Part shown: piece after piece, positions 59,101 through 64,000 of the stretch
Layout: the number at the start of each line of letters is the position of its first letter
Position numbering within the stretch: position 1 is the stretch's first letter
DNA from: Amorphophallus konjac
Taxonomy: Eukaryota > Streptophyta > Magnoliopsida > Alismatales > Araceae
DNA: 64,000 nucleotides
Assembly (NCBI GenBank): GCA_022559845.1
Contig: CM040123.1
Span: forward strand, 296,224,642-296,288,641
Reading direction: 5' to 3'
Notes under the pieces: model-generated
The model's database searches: none
What the model was told of the DNA's origin: nothing
The model's input: the letters and a program-made list of their open reading frames with translations, nothing else
Position numbers and translations under genes: made by a program

Positions 59101-62100
59101 AAGAAGAAGGAATGTCATGTAGATTTCTGAAATCTTGTTTTCTTTCTTGACTTGCGGATTTTTATACATGAGCTGCAAGGAGAGCAACTGACCGCACACT
59201 TTTAGGCCATGATAATAGCAAAAGAAGACTTCAAACGGGAGTTCCCACAATGAATGTGGATCGTGAGAATGACCAAAATGCACAAAGCATAGACAGAGTG
59301 CAAAGGAATTCTAGATTAAAGGTTGGCAAAACTCTTGAACCAGCCCTTTTTGCATAGAGCCATGTGATCACAGGACAGCTGCATGCCCGTACACGGATAT
59401 CTTCCTTCGGGATAGAGGAGGGAAAACATAGTCCCCTGCTTGGCGGCAGTCTATGCTAAGAGCACAAAAGCTAACAAGCAATAGAGGAGATTTGACGTTT
59501 TTGCTCCCTCAGTAGTTTGAAGTTTATTTTCTAAGCTCAATGTTAGATCATTAAATACCACATTACTAATGTGGTGAAAGAAAATATTGTTCTAATTTTA
59601 TTCCTTGGAGCAAGGCTCCTTATATAGAGAGTACACAGGGTAACTTGTCCCGTAGGACTACAATACACTAATATACTCTTGACACTCCCCCTCAAGCTGG
59701 AGCATATATATCTAATATGCCTAGCTTGTTACACAAGATAGAGAACCTAGGAGAGGTAAGAGCTTTAGTAAATAAATCAGTTAACTGCTCCTCAAAGGAG
59801 GTGAATGGAGTGGCGATCTTCTTTGACATTACCGCTTCCCGAACAAAATGGCAATCCACCTCAATATGTTTGGTTCATTCATGGAAAATGGGATTATTAG
59901 TAATGTAGATTGCTGCTTGGTTGTCACAGTGCATCAACATTGGCTCAGAATATGAGAAACCAAGGTCTCGAAGAAGAGACTGGAGTCACAACATCTAGCA
60001 GGCAGTGTGTGCCATCGCCCGATACTCAGCTTCTGCACTAGAGCGGGCTACCACACCCTCCTTCTTGCTTCGCCAAGAGACAAGATTACCACCAACATAA
60101 GAGTAGTATCCTGAGGTGGATTTCATGTCAGAAATAGAGCCAACATAGTCTGCAACAGAAAACGCCTCCACGTGTAAGTGACCATGTCTCCTGTACAGTA
60201 GGCCCCTCTCAAGAGCCCCTTCTACATATTTTAGAATTCTTAGAACAACCTCCCAGTGACATTGTTTTGGATTCTACATGGACTGACTAACCAGACCAAC
60301 TGCAAAGGTGATGCTGGTCTAGATAAATGAGCTTGTCAACCAAGCGTCTAAAGTGACCAGTGTCAGGATAATCATCCCCAGATTGATATCAGAATTCGGG
60401 TCGAGTGGTCATAGGAGTATCTACGGGTTTGCAATCAATGAGACCCACTTGCTGAAGTAAATCCAACACATATTTTCTTTGAGAAATAGAGATTCCATCT
60501 TTGTTGTATGCCACCTCTATGCTAAGGAAATATCGTGGCCGGCCAAGATATTTTGTAACAACCTATTTTTGTAGATATTCCTTTACAGTTGTAATACCTT
60601 CCTCATCACTGCCAGTCAAGATCATATCATCAGCATAGATAGCAAGGGTAACAATTCCTGTAGAACTTTTTCTAATGAACACGAAGTGATTAGCTTGGCT
60701 ACGAACAAGACCAACGGCTGAAGCTATCCACCGATGGGAACTTGCAGAGATCAGAGAGAGGGAAACAGAGAAGAAGGAGGAAGAAGAAGAAGAGAAGGGG
60801 GGGATGGAGGAGGACAGGGGTGCGGTGAGAAGAAAAACAGAGAGAGAGGAGAGGAAGAGAAGAGAAGAAAAAAAAGAGAGAGAGGGATGTCTGCGGTGGA
60901 GAAAAACGTAGGGAGAGAGAGGGAAAGAGGAAAAGATGAGAAGAGAAGAAGAGGGGGAGAGAAAAGAAAAGAAGGGGACTAGTTCTCTCATGGGCCGCCT
61001 CTATGGCCTATTTATAGGCCTTCACATAAGTATCCTACCAAAATAAGGGAACCCATGGATTCCACTTCCAATGCAAACACAAAGGCCAATTTCTCTTTTT
61101 TTATTTTTTCCCTTTTTTTCTGTTGTAAAATTGGCGTCGATGCTGATGTCGTTATTTCTAATTAACGTCAAGACTGAGGATGCTATTTTCTTATGAGCCA
61201 AAAATGACACCCTTTCAAAGGGTCGCCAATTTGAAAATTAGCGTCCCGCCTCCAAGACGTCAAATTCTCCTGAAATCAAAAATAAATGAAATTATTTTAT
61301 TTTTAGAGAAATTAATAATAATAAAAATATAATTATGCAAATTTTCTACTATGCATTTTCTAATCCCACATATTTACTTTATGTCCCAAAAATTGATTAA
61401 TTTCATGAAAACTCAAATTTAATGTGAGACTAAATTTAAGTATAAAAATTACATAGTTATTTTCATTAAAGCCCAGAAATAGTGCCCCTGGATCGTCCCT
61501 CTCTGATACCATGCGGAGAAAGAAAATATTGTTCTAATTTTATTCCTTGGAGTAAGGCTCCTTATACAGAGACAAATACATAGTTATTTTGAGTGTGACA
61601 TAAATAAATACATAAAAATAAACACTTATCAGGTGTCACCCGGGATCGTCCCTCTCTGATACCATGCGGAGAAAGAAAATATTGTTCTAATTTTATTCCT
61701 TGGAGTAAGGCTCCTTATACAGAGAGTACACTGGGTAATGTGTCCCGTAGGACTACAATACACTAATATACTCTTGACAACTAAGATGATTTTATACAAT
61801 AGGATGCTTTTGTTTTCTGTACCCGAATAGATTCTGTAAAACAGAGCACTCAGCACCCCCCCCCCCCCCAACCAGAAAAAGGAACTTTCTTTTTAAAGAA
61901 CTTCCCTCCCAAACGGACATGGACTTAGCCCAGTGGCATTTAGTTTTTCTTAATTATCATTTTAGAGTCCTTTCTAGGCTCCAATTGTTCTCTTACTTTC
62001 TATCTTGGGGCCTACATTTGCTTATTCTGAAAAGGGGGAAGCATGTCATGTTGAAGACTGAAGATCTTGTTCCCATTGACCCTGACTTTAGATTTTGAAA

Positions 62101-63243
62101 TGTTGAAGCTTTTCAGTTCGTTGAGCTAATAAGTTGCAAATTACAAAGAAACAATGACAGATCACCAACTGTAGACAACGTTAATTGCCAAAAGAGACTA
62201 AAAAATGCGAGTTCCACCATTGGATGTGGATCGTGAAATCTCCAGCTGTTGATACTGTGAAAAGAAATCTGAGAAAACATTCTCTATCTCCCCCCAGCCC
62301 TATGTCATGCACTTAGCAATGCTGGCAATGCTTGTGGAGGATCTGTACAAAAACTAAAAGCCTCATTTTTAACCCATAATCATTGAAGGATGCTCTCTAA
62401 GAGTCATGGTTTGATGGTCACAACTCACAACCACCACAGCAGAATACGTTGATCCATGTCCATTCTCATTTCTACAACCTGAGGCCTCTGACCTCATCTC
62501 CATAATATGTATCCTGTACTCATGTTAGTGAGAGTATCTGATCTTCGGTTTGCTGCTTCTTTGTCATGGTTGCAGGGACGTCAATGTCCTGCCCTCATGT
62601 TAGTGGGATTGCTGCGTTGCTCAAAGCTGCACACCCTGACTGGAGTCCAAGTGCTATTAAGTCTGCTCTTATGACCACGGCCTACACCGTCGATAACACT
62701 GATTCCCCACTGCATGACACCACTGGAAGTGGCATCACCAATCCCTACGCCTTCGGTTCCGGCTATGTCGACCCCCAGAAGGCTCTATCTCCCGGTCTTA
62801 TCTATGACATCGCCAGGGAAGACTACATTGCCTTCCTGTGCTCTTTGAACTATAACCTTGACCAAATCCAGGTTATTGTAAAGAGGTCTAATGTTACATG
62901 CTCTCGGCAGCTAGAAAGTCCAGGTGACCTCAACTACCCATCTTTCTCAGTCATACTCGACGGTAAATCAAGGAAGGGGGTGAGGTACACCAGGGAGCTC
63001 ACTAATGTGGGCGCGGCGGGCTCGGTGTATAATGTAAATGTTGGGGCACCGGCAGGCATCAGTGTGTCGGTGAAGCCTACCAGGCTTGTTTTCAGGGAGG
63101 TGGGGCAGAAGCTGAAGTATACCATTACATGTTCTGTGAAGGGAAGGGCCCCAGTGGAGGCATTGTTCGGATGGATCTCGTGGAACAACGAGCAGCATCG
63201 GGTCAGGAGCCCCATGGCAATCACATGGAAGATGGCCCAATGA
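56144..63243 (+). CDS. SBT1.8: Subtilisin-like serine protease, SBT1 group (closest to SBT1.8)
   Basis: Secreted plant subtilase of 798 aa; exons 56144-57872 and 62576-63243, intron GTGAGC...TTGCAG. It has a signal peptide (about residues 1-26), an I9 inhibitory propeptide (about 42-118, [11 protein letters not shown] to LHTT), then the S8 domain with catalytic Asp162 ([11 protein letters not shown]), His241 (DGHGTHTA), oxyanion Asn343 (SAGNAGP) and Ser579 ([12 protein letters not shown], formed across the splice). A PA insert ([19 protein letters not shown]) and a C-terminal Fn3-like domain ([16 protein letters not shown]) follow. Motif-by-motif it reads like Arabidopsis SBT1.8; orthology is inferred, not tested. 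SBT1 enzymes act in the apoplast on cell-wall proteins or peptide precursors. Exon 1 is far more GC-rich than exon 2. No damaging change seen. Confidence 0.95.
59700..60720 (-). pseudogene. Copia RT/RNase H remnant in element G
   Basis: The minus strand reads [26 protein letters not shown] (RT, with the YADDM catalytic box at about 60620) and, nearer the left [34 protein letters not shown] and [12 protein letters not shown] (copia RNase H). Frames between are broken. Gag, protease, integrase and the RT N-terminus are absent. Confidence 0.85.
60725..60985. repeat. GA-rich low-complexity stretch in element G
   Basis: About 260 bp of AGAGAGGGAGAAGAAG-like sequence between the RT remnant and the AT-rich part. 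No coding evidence on either strand. Confidence 0.7.
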
Positions 63244-64000
63244 TATATGGTGTGAAAATCTTATCAGGATTTGCTTACTTTGCCATTGATCCCACTCCCA
63301 ACAGTGTTCCCGCTCTTGCACTCGAGGAAAAATTCAATAGTAAACTAGAGAATTTTTCTCACTCCTCTCCTTACTGCTCCCATTTCCACTCTATACTCGC
63401 CAGATTCTACACTACCCATTTTTGGGAGGAATGAATCGGATCTGCATTTGACCGGATCTAAGACAAGAAGGTGATACAGAATACAGAAGAATCTCATCTG
63501 CCAGTTTCTTGAGAACTTGTTTGTTTTTCTTGTTCTACTCTGAATGGTGCAGGGTGGTGGGTTCTCTTTTTCCCCGGGATCAGTGCTGGGGGAGTTCACT
63601 GCTGTCAAGCGTCCAAGTGATTGGCTTTTCAATTCAGGCATTGCCTTGCCAATGCCCAACGCGGTTCAGCTATGCCTCACAGCTAAGTTTGCTGTTGTTC
63701 TTGTATTAAAAATGCATGGATGCCATATGTTTTAAGGTCAATTACCCCACGCAGATAGTTTCTTGCCGACACCCAAACATTTCGGTGGCTCAATATATAA
63801 TTATTATTTTACTCATTTGACTAGTTTCCCCTTTTCACACGCGGTAGTACTATGTCTGACATTTGATCTTGAAAGCTAATTTACATGTGTTTTTTTTCCT
63901 CTTGCCCGCCTCCTCCAACAAAAAGCTTAGAAATTAGATCATCTAAATTTTGGGTTTTTATGGAGAGATGGACTAGTGTAGCTATCCAAAATCAGAGCTA
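63244..64000 (+). other. Subtilase 3' flank
   Basis: No further gene or element is recognised. The transcript's 3' UTR should lie here. I see no canonical AATAAA in the first 400 bp; TATTAAAAATG near 63705 is a weak candidate polyadenylation signal. Confidence 0.4.

Larger units (their letters stand above)
59570..61779 (-). mobile_element. Element G: internally deleted Ty1/copia element with 115-bp LTRs
   Basis: 2210 bp with exact ACTAA duplications (59565-59569 and 61780-61784). LTRs at 59570-59684 and 61665-61779 are 115 bp with about seven differences. The complement of the polypurine tract (CTCCCCCTCAAGCTGG) follows the left LTR and the tRNA primer site (CTCTCTGATACCA complement) precedes the right LTR. 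The interior keeps only the 3' part of pol; the 5' part is replaced by about 780 bp of GA-rich and AT-rich sequence and a partial extra copy of primer site plus LTR (about 61498-61572). Confidence 0.92.
57873..62575 (+). other. 4.7-kb subtilase intron
   Basis: A phase-1 intron placed between SG and TSMSC. It contains a copia element (59570-61779), an old direct duplication (about 58850-59290 and 61930-62250), GA and G runs at 58365-58391, and near 57960-58200 a stretch resembling MULE-type ends (GTAACTGCAATTA...GGGGTATTTTTGACAA). No other coding sequence. Confidence 0.85.

Noticed and set aside
60725..60985. Open frames in the GA-rich stretch of element G (82-142 codons)
   Set aside because: Compositions are simple (Glu/Arg/Gly or Ser/Phe/Leu), with no motif. 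Only the part joined to YADDM is true copia coding.

Overview
The window is plant nuclear DNA. It has one ordinary host gene, an SBT1-type subtilase at about 55.9-63.3 kb, and roughly 54 kb of nested transposable elements. Exon 1 of the subtilase is extremely GC-rich and exon 2 is much less so. That 5'-to-3' GC gradient, together with the retroelement types, suggests a commelinid-type monocot; I cannot name the species. No tRNA, rRNA or CRISPR array was seen.

Layout from the outside in. A decayed Mutator-like element (MULE) gene on the minus strand is the oldest layer: its N-terminal exon is at 43083-43727, its transposase body at 22856-24950, and its upstream part at 43728-44251 and 54329 onward. 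Three elements split it. (1) Element A is a Ty3/gypsy chromovirus on the minus strand. Its 5' LTR is 20719-22850, gag-protease is 18525-20465, and pol pieces lie at 6737-6940 and 1-266, running off the left edge. A was itself hit by C (267-6731, plus strand, TSD ATAGG, a gag-only non-autonomous element) and by B (6941-18519, minus strand, TSD TGAGT, a large non-autonomous element). B's left LTR carries solo LTR F (8920-11195, TSD GCCGC). (2) Element E is a copia-type solo LTR (about 24951-43079, plus strand) with a 14.4-kb CACTA transposon inside it (25878-40320, TSD TTC). (3) Element D is a Tekay/Del-type Ty3/gypsy (44252-54323, minus strand, TSD TCATC) with full-length but mutated gag-pol.

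The CACTA element can be modelled nearly completely. Its TNP2 transposase gene (four exons, 1130 codons, no in-frame stop) lies upstream of a TNPA/Ptta-type gene (16 exons) that has one premature TGA. Three of its introns or intron sets are made of repeats: an AAGTCTATACA-type array in a TNP2 intron, a tandem exon+intron duplication in the TNPA-type gene, and 20 copies of a 179-bp satellite in the last TNPA-type intron. Its 5' region carries fragments of a gypsy polymerase and of a LINE, plus three consecutive foldbacks.

The most unusual signals are short stem-loop arrays in LTRs. E's LTR has 13 consecutive small hairpins just after its TATA box, with paired changes in both arms between units. 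D's LTRs carry about ten TGACGC/GCGTCA hairpins with the same kind of compensated change. B's LTRs have GGTCGACC palindromes.

The subtilase is probably functional. Its 4.7-kb intron, placed just before the catalytic-serine motif, contains a 2.2-kb deleted copia element (59570-61779, TSD ACTAA) and an old direct duplication. All assignments come from reading the sequence and recalled family motifs; no database search was run.
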